From positions 60,212,870 through 60,276,869 of the forward strand of contig CM049307.1 of the NCBI GenBank assembly GCA_026874595.1: DNA of 64,000 nt, in the 5' to 3' direction. Position numbers and translations under genes: made by a program. Source of the stretch: Sipunculus nudus (lineage: Eukaryota > Annelida > Sipuncula > Golfingiida > Sipunculidae). This document shows, one piece after another, positions 33,316 to 45,069 of the stretch. Each line of letters opens with the position of its first letter. Within the stretch, counting starts at the first letter, position 1. Under the pieces are notes generated by a model that was not told the origin of the DNA, made no database searches, and worked only from the letters and a program-made list of their open reading frames with translations.

Positions 33316-36300
33316 TATATATTATTTCCACGTTTCATGTAGGGCTGACAAGTGTGGGTCGTATCTGTACCTAAAATACTCTTTTTGATTGTAAAACGGC
33401 GACGTGGGAAAGGACATTTTCCATAATTTCTGACCGGGTCTAGACATCACCCTGTGGTTTTATATATACGTGGGGGCTCCCTTTTCTATCATTGGCTAGA
33501 AGCCGATGGACTCGGCCTAGGTGTTTGGAGTGCTGAGGAACATTATCACTTCATCTTAGCGCTGACAAGAACCACTGAATAAGGCCAAAAAAATTAAAGG
33601 TATGGTTCTCAGGCACCGCCCGCATCAGTTTTAAACCCCCGCATCAAAAATTTTTATTTTGATTTTCAATAAACTTTCCAATTTTGAGCTGCTGCCGCTC
33701 CGACATTTCTTTCAAGAGGTAAAACCATACAATTTCCTTTGTTTTGTAGTGCTTTAACTTATTTAGCAAAAAAAAAAACTGTTATTTTCATGCTTTTCCC
33801 TTATCATTTGACATTTTTATCGAAACATACCAAAAAATTTAAAATAAAAAAAGCGCTCGCCCGCATTGATTTCTGAAAAAAAGTGCCTGAGAACCATACC
33901 TTTTTTTATTTTGGCCTAACGCCTATATTTTTTATGTAAGGTCGGTATCACACTGCGCAGACTCACAAGAGTATGACTGCTGTTTAGGGTTTATAGGCGG
34001 CAGACAAAGCACCGCGGCTTCTAAATATACCAGCGATGTTTGTAAAAAATTAGTTAAGAGGGCCATGTAGTCCGTTCAAATATGTTTGATTAGAATGGTT
34101 TCCAGGCAAATTACATAAACACTGGTGTACCTGTGGTAAGACTTTACGGAATAAGTAATATTTTTTAAGCATACGCATGTGAAATATAAACAGAAGATTT
34201 TATCTTGAAATGTAACAAATTTTGACATTTCAGACAAGTAGTCCCTTGCGTCAAACACCGCCTAACTGGACGAGGCCAGATTCGAGTATTGACGACCTCT
34301 GGCGGAAGGGTGAGGTCGTCCTACTAATTTATTCGCTGAGAACTGACCTCACCACCAAAGCCCTAATGCCCCGCCTTTTGACCTAATTATTATAATGAGT
34401 CCCCAAAACACTCGTACACAGAAGGTCTTCCTTGCGAGAGCTATTTACAAGACAATAATAACGTCACAAAGGTCGATGACGTAGACGTCGCATTTACAGT
34501 CGATCCGCGCGGTGTTCATTAACATATTTAAATGAGCTTTGGTGTTTGAATAACACGCACGCCATCTACCGGTTTAGTTCATCCATCCGACCGTTAATAA
34601 TTTTTACACAAGCGTTATTCTGTCAAAATAAAGCAGCGTATATGCCTTTCCTTGACTATAATGTCTCACATTTTACACAAATTCGGCCAAATAATTACTT
34701 AATTTCGATTGAAAAGTGAGATTAACGAAGATAACGGAAGAATTCACGGATATGGCATCCGCTTGACAGTCACTGACAGCACCCATTTCAGATGTGACAG
34801 AAAAGTTTGCCGTAACAAATTTCTTGATATACTTTATGTAAAGTGAAGTAGGAAGCTTTCAAGATTCATTTCCCAAAGTACAGTCAAATTCAAAATAGAA
34901 CTTCCTGTTTTTCTAGTGCTGTTTCTGTGCGTTGTCTAGCGGGCCCAATCCGCCGCATCGGCACCTGCGCTTTTCGGGTACACTTACACTTGTGACGTCA
35001 CTCACTCGCGAGTTTCTGAACACAGCAAACCATGTTGACATCCATCGAAGCGAGGTCTTTGGGTCCCCGCTTACAAAAATGTGACAGAAAACGTTGCCGG
35101 ATGACCAAAATATCTGAAATTCTTAAATTCAATATACTTTTATGTGCTCTATCGTTCTGTAATGGTCCCATCTGTGTCAAAAGCCAATTCAACAAGTATA
35201 TCATGTTTTAACACGCGCAAAATGCATCCCTTCTCGGCAAACCGATGCGGTCCTGTGGCGTTTGTTTTCCAAAAGTCACATGACCAATAACGTGATTTGT
35301 GGATTTAGTCATAGCCTTAAGATGTCAGGAATTTTGTTCCAATGGTCATTCAGCAAATAGATACCATTGTATACACAGGAACGGGCTTTAAACTAGGGGT
35401 CGCTCGATATTTACAGAAAAACAATCGGTCATGTTACTTTCAAGTTTTAGCAGCAGATGGCGCGTCGGAGCACAGGCAATGTAAACAAAGCACACCGCGC
35501 GGATCGACTGTCCACTGACGTCATCAACTGGAATCGCTGCACTGTTGAATAAATTGCAGTCATTGTGAACTGTCTTGCAATATTTTGGGTTATTTGTCTC
35601 AAACGAATTACGTGCCATGCAGGTACGACATTATTATTCACTCAGTAGTTGGAGGAATGGCTACAGCAACCTTAGGCCTACAACTTGTTATACTAAAAAA
35701 TATCCCGGAAAACATGCCGACATGATCGAGTACTGGTACAGACTACACGTGTTTTGTTTGGGAGAGCTCTCCCAAATTATGCAGATTGTATTATTGTCAG
35801 GTGACTGACGATTTACAGTAATATCGGCGACTTAATTGGCTGCACGGAACAGTTATGCTTATGATTTTTTATTAAATGAATATGCCATTAAGGTCACGTT
35901 AAGTTCATGGTGAGGTCAATTGTTAATTCAATGCAAATATAACAAGTGACCCATGGGTCATGACGCTCAGCTGCCAAGCATGACCTGCGACATCATGGGC
36001 TGAGATTCACAACTTCCAGTCAAATTTTGCCAATTTGCCAATTTGTTGAAATTTTCTACGACAACAGAAATATATATCACCTATGTCTGGTTAAAACACA
36101 GTGAATTGATGGTCTGAGGAAAATGTATGATTGTTAAGGTATCCAGAACTATTCCCATAGGTTACTTAATACCTGTCAGTCTCAAAAGGAACACCACAAA
36201 GGGCAAATATAAGATCAAAATATATAGCAAAAAAACAAGGAAATCCATGCAAGAATTATTGAGAAACAGGTGCTTCTGTATGAATTTTTTTATTCAATAC

Positions 36301-39300
36301 AAGCCAACTGTACTGCACTTTCATATATGATGATAATATTTATTAAGAAATATTTGACCCAATCCTTTGCAAGATTACATTAATATACGTCCAACTGCCT
36401 TCACTTTAATAGTTCTTGAGATAATATGATCAAAAGGAATTTAAAGATGGTTGCCTGGTGGCCAATTTGGACTTCTGACAGGTCTGAAATCAGACAACAA
36501 CCATTCTCTAAATCGGACCAAAAATTGAAGGAAAATTACTGAAACTGCACTGAAAAAAGGATTTCTAAGGTGGCTAACTGGCAGACATAATGGATTTCTG
36601 ACAAGTCTGACATTTGATATCACACATCCTCCAATAAGAGACCAAACTTGGGGCAAATTCTCCAAATGATGTTACAGTAATGAATGTCCAAAACAATTCA
36701 AAAGGCATGTTCAGGCGCTCATATCAGATTTATAGATATGCAAATGTAAAAGTGTAGGTCCAATATTTTTTATTATCACTCTGTTTTTCAATGGGGTCAG
36801 CAGGGTTGGTAAACTGCAAAACCTGAAAGAAAAGAAATGCAGAAAGCATGACTAAGAGTCTTGTAATAAAATAAAGCCATCCTAAATCAAGTACACATCC
36901 ACATATTATGAGAACAAACACTTGCTTTTATATGTGGTGATTTATATAAAAATATTCAGATATCTAGGAAACTAAGTTTATTGCTATGATTCCATAAAAT
37001 AAACTGCAAAATGTTCCCATCATCTTATAAATCAGTAGCTAAACCTTAATACTATACTCTCATAGTGTTAATTCCTGGCTGAAGTATTCCAACAACAGTG
37101 TTTTGTTATGCATTAACGAGGTACTTATCAATCAGCCTTATCACTTAATAGCCTGATACAAAAGGGAGTCATATGTCACCAGTGTCACTCACAATTACAG
37201 CCACACGGTGAGATGTACCAGCTGGAGTGCAAGCTTACATATACAAGAAAAATAGAGATGGTCTACAAAATAAGTTGACCTGACCTATGACTTTGGCCTT
37301 TTGCCAACATATCAACTGGATTCTTTCTAAATGATGGGTAACTACTAGCCAATTACATCTGGCCGGGTGTAATTACTTGGCAACCAATGAGTGAATAACT
37401 TAGACCTGCAACCTTTAACCTCCTGACCAGCTGACCTCAAAATCAATTAGTTATTTCTTCATGCAAAAAGACCCATAAATATGAAGTTTGAATCACTTCA
37501 CTTGAGTGATGCATAGATGTGGCATATGTGAAAGGTTTGGGTTGAACAGTTTCACTTGAAATATGTTCACAAGCATTTAGAACAATATTGTGACCTTGAC
37601 CTTTGACCTTTTGAACTCAACATCGATAGGCTTCTTCCCCTATTGGTAGGTAAGCTATATATGACAGATGGAAAGTATAGATTGTAAAGTTTGCCTGAAA
37701 ATGACTCCACGCAAGAAGAGGGTGCTGTGAACTTGACCTTTGACCTCAAAATCAACAGGTCTTTTCCCCTGTTGGCAGAGAAGCGATATCAGTGCTGAAA
37801 GGTTTGGAATGAAAGGTCTAGCTTGAAATGTGTCCACAACCTTTTCAAAGAAGTAGATCCTGTGACCCTGACCTTTGACCTTGTGACCTCAACATCTATA
37901 GGATTCTTCTCCCACTTAGTAGGTGAACTATATGTGAAAGATCAAAGAATTGGGATGAAAGGTTTGGCTTAAAATGCATCCACAGGCTTTTCAAAGAAGT
38001 TGGTTCTGTGACCTTGTCCTTTGACCTTGTGACCTCAAAATAATTATGGTTCTTCCCCTGTTAGTAGGTGAGCTGTATGTGAAAGATGGAAGGATTGGGA
38101 TGAAAATTTTGGCTAAAAGAATTATTTCTGGGGGGTGCAAACACACCCCATAACTTCGAGCATATAGGTCGCAGTGACTTAATTTCAGGTTTGCAAGGAG
38201 ATCTTTTTAGAACCTCTAAGACTGCAAAGTGTTCATGGCCCTAGCCCCTACGGTTACGATTTGTGCCCTGCTAACGGACGGACGGCCGGCCGCCCGGCCG
38301 GACGGACAGACGGAAGGACAGACGGAAGGACGACGGACAAAGACCCATCGCTATAGCCCAGCATGACTGAAAGTCACCTGAGCTAAAAACCGTAACATGT
38401 TGACAAGTTATTTCAGAGGAAACATCAGCCATTTTATTTTGTAGTTGGTTTTTTAAGCTTATAAGGCCACATTTGGTTGGTACTTCCTTCACCAATTGCA
38501 GACTAAATACCAGGAGCTTGGTGCCAAATACAAATGGCGTATTCTTAGAAGTGTAAACTTCAGGACTATCACCAGGTTGCTTTTGCACAACTGGACATAT
38601 ACGTATTCTAAAAAAAAACTAAAATATTTTCCACAATGTGGTTTTCTGAAAACTTTCCAAAACTGGCTGAATCCGAAAAGATTCAAAAACAGTTTTATTA
38701 ATTCAAAAACAGTTTTATTAATTCATATATTTCAATTTTGAATTTATATTTCTAAACCATGTATGGCTATAAAACATTCCATTTCTTTATATAGAGTTGT
38801 AAACATATATATTTTCATATATGTCTTTATTCTAAATGCGTCACCCAATACCAACATTTTCAGCGCCCATCCCCCCACCCACCCCGACAATTCAAACGAC
38901 GGTTCCAGTCTACACCAGCCCCATATACGGATACTGTTTTCAGCCCGCATGCAGCCCGCAAATCAACTTTCATTAAAACTTACGTACATACACAAAATAC
39001 ATTCAATAGAGTTAAGAGGCTCCATCGTGTGCAAAGCACTCGCAACACGAATATAACCTATAGATTCCTGTACTCACGAAACGTGATAACCCATGGGGAC
39101 ATCATATCTACCTGTATGTACTAACTGTATGAAAGTTTTAAACCTGTCGAATAATGGGTGGTCTAAAATGCCTGTTTTCTCCTTCACGGATTGTTGTTGT
39201 TTTCACAAGCATATACTAAGGTTACCAGTTTAAATATGACGAAATAGCCGTTCAAAATGGCAAGATTTATGGTAAATGCCGATAATCCTGTCTTACACCC

Positions 39301-39673
39301 GGTTCTGTTTTTAGCATACAAGTTGCAAAGTCACGAGAAATATGTCAGATACACGGTTTTCTAGCGGAGTTAAATAAAATAAGACACCTTTAATATAGGT
39401 ATTTTTAATTCTCACTACAAGTCGAGAATGATCTTATAACTCCTATAGTATGCTTTTCATTTAAATATTTTAAAACGTTTTCTGGCTGCTGTGGATCAAA
39501 GATTAGGCGGTTGTTTATTGGTATGGCATACTTTTCCACCAGATTTAACACTCTGTATTTTGTGACTAAAGGTTGACCGCATGAGCATGAATAACGTGAC
39601 TGTCATGAATAATTCGGGTTGTTTTCTTTTTAACTTTGCTTAGCTTGTGCTACATCACTATGACTTGGCTGCC

Positions 39674-39757
<84 letters not shown>

Positions 39758-41271
39758 GTATGCATGTATGTATGTGTGTGCGTGTATATGTATATATCGT
39801 TATCAATATAAGTATAACTCTTCTTTACAATTAAAATTAATCAGTCTGCTCGTCTTTCACAGCAGTCTGCGTTATGAGATCTTCACGCTTAATAGCCCGT
39901 TCTGACTACATACATTTCTTCATGCATAATGAAAAGAGTTTCTGCCATTTTTCTGTACACATATGGCTATGCCCTATATATATTCATTAACCTATTTTTT
40001 TATTGTGCAGCTCGCATTTGTACAGTAACAATCATACATGTATCAGCTTTAACCCCCCCCCCCCCGCCCCCGCCCACATCAGTTTGGTTAAGAGACTCAA
40101 AGTAACCCAGTTCTGTCAAAATCGAGGCCGCCAGTCTCTGACTGTAAAAAAATCAGCCGATTGTGTCGGGCGATAAGTGATAGTGTGTGGTAAGCGTACG
40201 GTAGCGACAAAATCGATACCCACAGATATATAGACCACTCAAGATTTTTGTTACGCTGCGATCTGTACTTTTTAAAGCCGGTCTCCAATCTACTGATTTT
40301 TTTTCAAGCCAATGTTTTTAATCGTCCGGGAAATAAAAAAAGCCAATTTTGCGTGCACATCACCAGATTTTCCGACTTTTGATTACTTTTGTTTTGTCTG
40401 CTGGATTGCTATTGTCAGGCGCGGATCCAGGATTTTTTTCAGGGAGGGGTCAACGGATGTCATGAATTAAAATGGTCTAAAAGATAGGTTACTGGTTCAG
40501 AGCGGGGGGGGGGAGGTCTTGACCCCCTAAACCCCCCGTCATGCATAAGATTTGTCGACCCCCCCCCCCCCCCCCTGGATCCGTAATGGATTCCGCAACT
40601 AGTAAATGTATACATGACAAATGACGGTGTCGCAGCTGAAATAAACGTGCTGGAATTCGCGGTTAGTGTGGGGAACTTTTATATTTGGAAGTTTAATCTT
40701 GTAAATAAAGATGTTTTCAACAAAAAGGCGCGCGATCATGCTTGTGAAGCGGATAATTCTCCGGAATTCGGACTTGTGAAAAAAAGTTGTCTTGCCCGCG
40801 TAGTGGTGGAGTTCATTACCTTGTTCTTTTATAACGGGTATATCGCCCATACTCAATGTGTTTACGGTTTCTAGGCCATTGTAGTGCTGGAAACAAGTGC
40901 CTGTGAGACAGACGGACAAAGAGTGATCACCAGAGCTCAGATAATTTACAGTCAACTGAGCTAGAAATCGGCCGGTTTTATCGGTACCGTCATCATAACT
41001 ACCGAATTTTCCGGCTGGATTAAAATGGCTCTCGTCGAAGTCTCAGAGGAACACTTTAAAGTTGTATAGTTGAAAATTATTTACTTACAATCTCGTCATC
41101 CTTTTCGAGCACGTAGCAATAGCAGTACGGGTCGTTGATTGTGGCTTCGTATCGGTCTGGGAAATAATCAAGTCCACTGTAGACTTGTTTATTTATGGCA
41201 AAAACTGCGTCTTTGTCGGCTAAATTGGCGACACGACATATGACACAAGCGTCAAGCGCCATACTTTCCAA
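29537..41271 (-). CDS. NAT16-like (histidine N-acetyltransferase-type) GNAT, three exons
   Basis: Exons on the - strand at 41271-41089, 32318-32079 and 30073-29537 join in phase 0 at both junctions and encode 319 residues from ATG to TAA. The first exon has [15 protein letters not shown] and [13 protein letters not shown], the N-terminal block of the NAT16 family (A...D...VL......GLDYLP.RF). The second holds the GNAT acetyl-CoA-binding signature [11 protein letters not shown] (Q/R-x-x-G-x-G) and SGYKLVAHM. The third is the family's C-terminal half, about 178 residues. The vertebrate NAT16 protein is somewhat longer. Vertebrate homologues acetylate histidine with acetyl-CoA; the substrate here is inferred only. 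The introns (about 8.8 kb and 2.0 kb) are full of repeats. There are no frame breaks, so the gene appears intact. Confidence 0.87.
30330..30690. repeat. Dispersed 330-360 bp duplication, copy 1
   Basis: Ordered matches to 33945-34250: CACACTGCGCAGACT, CTCACAAGAGTA, CACCGCGG.TTCTA, GTTCAAATATGTT, AAGCATACGCATGTGAAATA and TTTCAGACAAGT-like blocks. A weaker third copy is at about 56740-56850. No coding frame. Confidence 0.75.
31738..31922 (+). mobile_element. 185-bp MITE of the GGATCCGCCCCTG family
   Basis: Starts TAGAAGCGGATCCAGG and ends CCCGGATCCGCCCCTG, with the internal GGTCCGCC-C-run, TTCAGACC and CCTCCAGGGTTGGACCC blocks seen at 8446-8665. The flanks (TAATG and TAATA) may be a decayed 5-bp duplication. 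Confidence 0.82.
32079..32318 (-). CDS. NAT16-like exon 2 (GNAT core)
   Basis: Acceptor GGTATTTTCGCAG before 32318, donor GTAAGC after 32079, phase 0 at both ends. It encodes [20 protein letters not shown], the acetyl-CoA-binding QEHQGKGF loop and [15 protein letters not shown]. Confidence 0.9.
32368..32712 (+). repeat. Dispersed SINE-like repeat, copy 2
   Basis: The same ordered blocks as 13638-13985, from CTAGAAATCTGCATTCT to GACGAACGCATACCC. It lies within the first intron of the acetyltransferase. Confidence 0.75.
33249..33310. repeat. (TA)n microsatellite
   Basis: About 31 AT units. Confidence 0.97.
33583..33916. mobile_element. 334-bp MITE with TAA target-site duplication
   Basis: Inverted ends of about 35 bp: left GGCCAAAAAAATTAAAGG then TATGGTTCTCAGGCAC; right GTGCCTGAGAACCATA then an A/T tract and GGCC. 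It is flanked on both sides by TAA (33580-33582 and 33917-33919). A 3-bp TAA/TTA duplication is typical of PIF/Harbinger elements. No transposase. Confidence 0.88.
33945..34250. repeat. Dispersed 330-360 bp duplication, copy 2
   Basis: See the matching blocks at 30330-30690. It begins about 30 bp after the TAA-target MITE. Confidence 0.72.
34260..37260. other. Intronic stretch of the NAT16-like gene, no exon recognised
   Basis: Two CRE octamers (34993-35000 and 35516-35523) lie in a CpG-richer block at 34900-35560. It has no recognisable protein on either strand. Confidence 0.35.
37270..38110 (+). repeat. Tandem modules of the composite TGACCT-rich repeat
   Basis: Modules of about 137 bp, each with TTGGCTTGAAATG.ATCCAC, TTTTCAAAGAAGT, CTGTGACCTTGACC and TTCTTCCCCTGTTAGTAGGT-like blocks. 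TGACCTTTGACCT occurs exactly at 37597-37609, 37734-37746 and 37869-37881, with a variant near 38009. Confidence 0.88.
38128..38391 (+). repeat. Terminal unit of the composite repeat, copy 2
   Basis: Contains GGGGGGTGCAAACACACCCC, ATATAGGTCGCAGTGACTTA, TACGATTTGTGCCCTGCTAA, a GACG/GGCCG-rich block (about 38274-38335) and the tail TAGCCCAGCATGACTG, then AAGTCACCTGAGCTAAAAAC. Confidence 0.85.
38400..40410. other. Intronic stretch of the NAT16-like gene, no exon recognised
   Basis: AT-rich. It includes a (TA)n of about 35 units at 39676-39745 with a TATG-rich edge, and a C-tract at about 40051-40063. Confidence 0.4.
40416..40583. mobile_element. MITE of the GGATCCGCCCCTG family, right end truncated
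   Basis: Starts CAGGCGCGGATCCAGGATTT and ends CCCCCTGGATCCG, with G and C tracts between. The final CCCCTG is missing. Confidence 0.65.
40890..40970 (+). repeat. Hairpin tail of the composite repeat, isolated
   Basis: GAGACAGACGGACAAAG then GAGCTCAGATAATTTACAGT and CAACTGAGCTAGAAATC form the same kind of terminal hairpin as at 50597-50627. Confidence 0.6.
41089..41271 (-). CDS. NAT16-like exon 1 with start codon
   Basis: ATG at 41271-41269, donor GTAAGT after 41089, 61 codons ending LEKDDEI. The second in-frame ATG three codons later ([10 protein letters not shown]) is an alternative start. The [20 protein letters not shown] segment identifies the family. Confidence 0.85.
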
Positions 41272-42042
41272 CGATTCAATAGGCAGAAGCCCCTAATGGC
41301 CCATTTCAGCATCATACAGGCGCGCACACGTGTGCGATGACTGACTTTGAGCCAAGGTGAACGGCCACGATTATATAATAACAGACTACACACGCACGGT
41401 ATGCCTCTTCGTCTGTAAGACCCAACTGATAAACGGTGATAAGTACTTCAATCACGTGTTTTGATATGCCTGGGCCCCAACAATGTCGTGAAACAATCAA
41501 TGCATGGTACACATGGTTTTTGAAACAGAGCCAGTTAGTTTATAAACAAAAATTAAAGGTGAACAAAACGAGGGTGGTGTGGCTAAGACTGAGTTTGAGT
41601 TCTGAAGGCCGTAGGCCTATGTGCAAGGTGCCAGCGGACATAAAGAATTTTATAAAACTAGTATATTGTTTAAAAAAATACATATATATATATTACACTA
41701 ATGATTGGAGGAAATTTTATTGTTCGCGGTCTATTGTTACAAATTTAATGACAACTTAAAAAGAATTTATGTCAAAGGATATCTGTACTTTAATTTTAAT
41801 ACTAAGTATTAAGTGATAGATATTTCTTTAATCAATTGTATATTATTAAAAATCATAATATAATAAATATTGAACTATATTAATACTATAAACAGTAAAC
41901 ATAAATGGATTTTTAGATATTTTGGTCTATGTGCTTCTCAGTGCATGGTCGTCTCAGTTAGGTGTGTTATTATTGAGTGTTATTATTAAGCAAAATCTTT
42001 AATCGATCAAAGGACGCTAGCATTGTATGCATGGTTACATAA

Positions 42043-42354
42043 GGCCAAAAAAAATAAAAAGGTATGGTTCTCAGGCACTTTTTTTTCAGAAATCACTGCG
42101 GGTGGGCGGTATTTTATTTTTTACCTTTTTTTGTATGTTTCGTTAAAAATGTCATATGACCATGGAAAAAAAAGAAAATAACAGGGTGTTTTTGTTAAAC
42201 AGGTAAAAGCACATAGAAAATGAAATCGTATCAAAATTGTATTATTTTATCTTCTTGAAAGAGGAAAACTCAAAATAAAACTGTTTGATGCGGGGGTTTA
42301 ATATTGAGGCGGGCGGTGCCTGAGAACCATACCTTTTATTTTATTTTTTTTGCC
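42043..42354. mobile_element. 312-bp MITE with TAA target-site duplication, reversed interior
   Basis: Inverted ends as in 33583-33916 (AAGGTATGGTTCTCAGGCAC and its reverse), but the interior runs in the opposite direction. It is flanked by TAA at 42040-42042 and 42355-42357. Confidence 0.88.
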
Positions 42355-42994
42355 TAATAGATGGGATATATATCGGGCATTGTCATGTAATAACTGGTTT
42401 TAAGACGGGATATAATCGAGGGCTCCGGCATGCACGATATCGCGCTAACCTAAAAATAATTAACCGGTTGTATAACAGCCCTTTTTGCCGGCCACTGGGG
42501 TACCTCAAAATATGTCTTCATTGTTAATCAGGGTAAAACCGCTATTGCATCTCAGCGCCATATGGTGTTCGTTCATTCAAACTCATGAGTAAGACATTGA
42601 AACTGGATAATTTCTTTCTATATTCTTATACATCTGAGTGGATTGCCAACGAGAATACATAATACATAACGTTTCATTGTGTTCAGCTGAAATATTTATT
42701 ACTAGCTGATAAACCCGGTACACGTGGCTTTTTACCGGGGTTGAGGGATATTTATAAATTGAGGGATTGTTGGGTTCTTTTTTATTCAAGAATGATGAAA
42801 CTTTTCTATCGATCCCGTGTGGTCAAACCGAGCCTGCTGAAGGCAACTAATCCGTTCTGTATATAACTGTCTATAACACCATTACCTATAAACATATCTG
42901 ATATTGAACAATTACTCAGAGATAGGTTTATTGAAGCTCTTATAGGTCTAAAACTAATAGGAACACAGACATTTTAGAGGAACAAGTTGTCGCC

Positions 42995-43759
42995 TTGTTC
43001 CAGAAAGCTCAGGAAAGGGACGAATTTCCGAGGGGCTCTCTTAAGAAAAGGAAACAGGGCAGGGATGGCGCTGACCTATCTTATAAGGTGGCCATGGATT
43101 GCTTTACGCTGGTGTCTTTCATCAATGGGGGCCCTGTAAAGCAAGTAGTCGATGTAATTAGTGGCTCCCGTGGGTCACAATATTCACATGATCAACATGG
43201 TGATTCTGATAGATCTCTTAAACAACATGCACTGGAAGAACTAGCTTCACTCCGGTCCGCTGTCGCTTGTGCTGTTGACAAAACCAATCAAATAAGCACA
43301 CATTTCGAGAAAAAAATAAATGATATTAACGCGCTTATTTCAGGAAAAGATGATATAATAAAATGCCCTTAACGAAAAAGTAAAGTGTATCAGCAGAGAA
43401 TGAAACCTATAAAAACAAATACGTCTCAAGTCAGCTCTTTTATGAAAAGCAGCCTATGACTGTGTCTCCGCCAGATGGCGCCAACGCCCTTTAAAATTGT
43501 ATGTAGGGAACATTGATATTAATGCAACAAGAAAATCAGTGCTGCAATACCTAACCGATAGAGGTGTTAATGCTACATATTAACATATTCTTTTTAATAA
43601 AATAGATAATGCTCTAAGTGCAAAATTATATGTCAACAGTAGCCACAGAGACATGATGTTGGACCAGAATTTCTGGCCAGAATTCATATCAGTTAGGGAA
43701 TGGATTGAAAACTGGCGTGGAGCTTTTTGTGATTTCTTTTGTGCTATTTTTATAAAATG
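42995..43759 (+). pseudogene. LINE ORF1 remnant
   Basis: The first frame (125 codons) is hydrophilic with a possible coiled coil near its end (KTNQISTHFEKKINDINALI). After stops, a second piece reads YVGNIDINATRKSVLQYLTD and MLDQNFWPEFISVREWI, the RRM-like and FWP...VR.W signature of LINE ORF1 proteins. Confidence 0.7.
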
Positions 43760-44545
43760 AATAATTTGGTTGTAAGTTGTTTTAATGCCAGAGGTTCCAT
43801 GTTTTCGGCGCCCTATATAAACCTAGTCTTAACAGAAAGAAACGTAGATATTATGTGTATATCGGAGCACTAGCTATTTGATGATAATTTATACTTCTTG
43901 AATTTTTATGTCAGGGGTTAAAATCCTGTCTAGTTTAAATCCTCTCGACCCAAACCGCAGAGGCAAAGGTGGAGCTGCAATTCTTTATAAATCGGAATAT
44001 AAACAAGTCATAAGCCAAGTGTACAGCAACTCTGATCGCATAGTAGGTGTCCGGATGTCCATTCATGGCAACAATTACATTTATGTTTTTGCTGTGTACT
44101 TACCTTCTTCCAATACTAGTTTCCAAGAATATGAAGAACAACTGAATGTACTCTGTGATTTATATGATATGTAATCGCAGTCGGGTTCTGTTTAATAGAG
44201 GGAAACCTGAATGTTGAGCTTGAGGGTAACAGGCGAGCCTTCCGCCAAGATGCGAAAAGTATACTCGCTAACCAGCTTTTATCAGACAGATTTATGTTCT
44301 CTAAGTAATTATGGGGCTTGTATTGGGCCAAGGTTTACGTACCAGGAAACACGTTATCGGGAAACCTCTGGTACATCATTAATAGATCATATACTTATTG
44401 AACGGTGTAAACTGGATTTAATCGCAGACTGTATGGTTGTAGACAGGGAAGATATAAATATGTCAGATCACTTGCCTATCGTAAGCTCTTTTAATATAAA
44501 ACCCTACCGTTTTACTGATGACACTCATAAAACTCCATTATTGTT
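43757..44545 (+). pseudogene. LINE endonuclease remnant
   Basis: Opens MNNLVVSCFNARGSM (Asn of the N-motif) and continues DIMCISEH. Then come GGAAILYKSEYK, FAVYLPSSNT, a damaged GNLNVEL where GDFN is expected, and a final SDHLPI catalytic motif. Stops and frame changes separate these pieces. Confidence 0.8.
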
Positions 44546-45069
44546 ATGGCATAAAATGAGTCCTGAAGAGAATAAAGATGCTTACACAAAAACATTAGAA
44601 TCGAAACTTAATCTGCTTGATCCTCCTAATCCTGATATGTGAAGTACCACTGACATTGAGAGTATTGTGAGTCCATTGTTAACATTATGTATAAGGTCAG
44701 CTTGAAGCGAGTTGCTTCCTAAACTAAAAAAATTCGGACCTAACCGTTTTGGAAAAAAAGGTCTAAAACCGTTGCTTAATGAAATGAGACGCGTGCGGAA
44801 GGCCTTGTTACAAGGAGGTAAATCACATGACCCAGAAAACATTGAATTTAGAAATTTTAAAGAGGCAAAATGCGTTTTTAGGAAATCTTTAAGACTGTTA
44901 AAACTTAAAGATTAATATGTAGTCAGTTAGATAATTTGGCTGACAAAAGTGATGTTGAGTTTTGGTCTATGATGAAGTGCAGAATAGTTAGGTAATCTTC
45001 ACAACCCACTGAACTACTTTACAATGGAATTATGCTGAGGGACGACAGGAGATTTTAGATGCGTGGAGG

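Noticed and set aside
33140-33388. Open frame with long Ile-Tyr repeats (also at 39636-39905 and 46936-47298)
   Set aside because: These are translations of (TA)n microsatellites and have no coding support.
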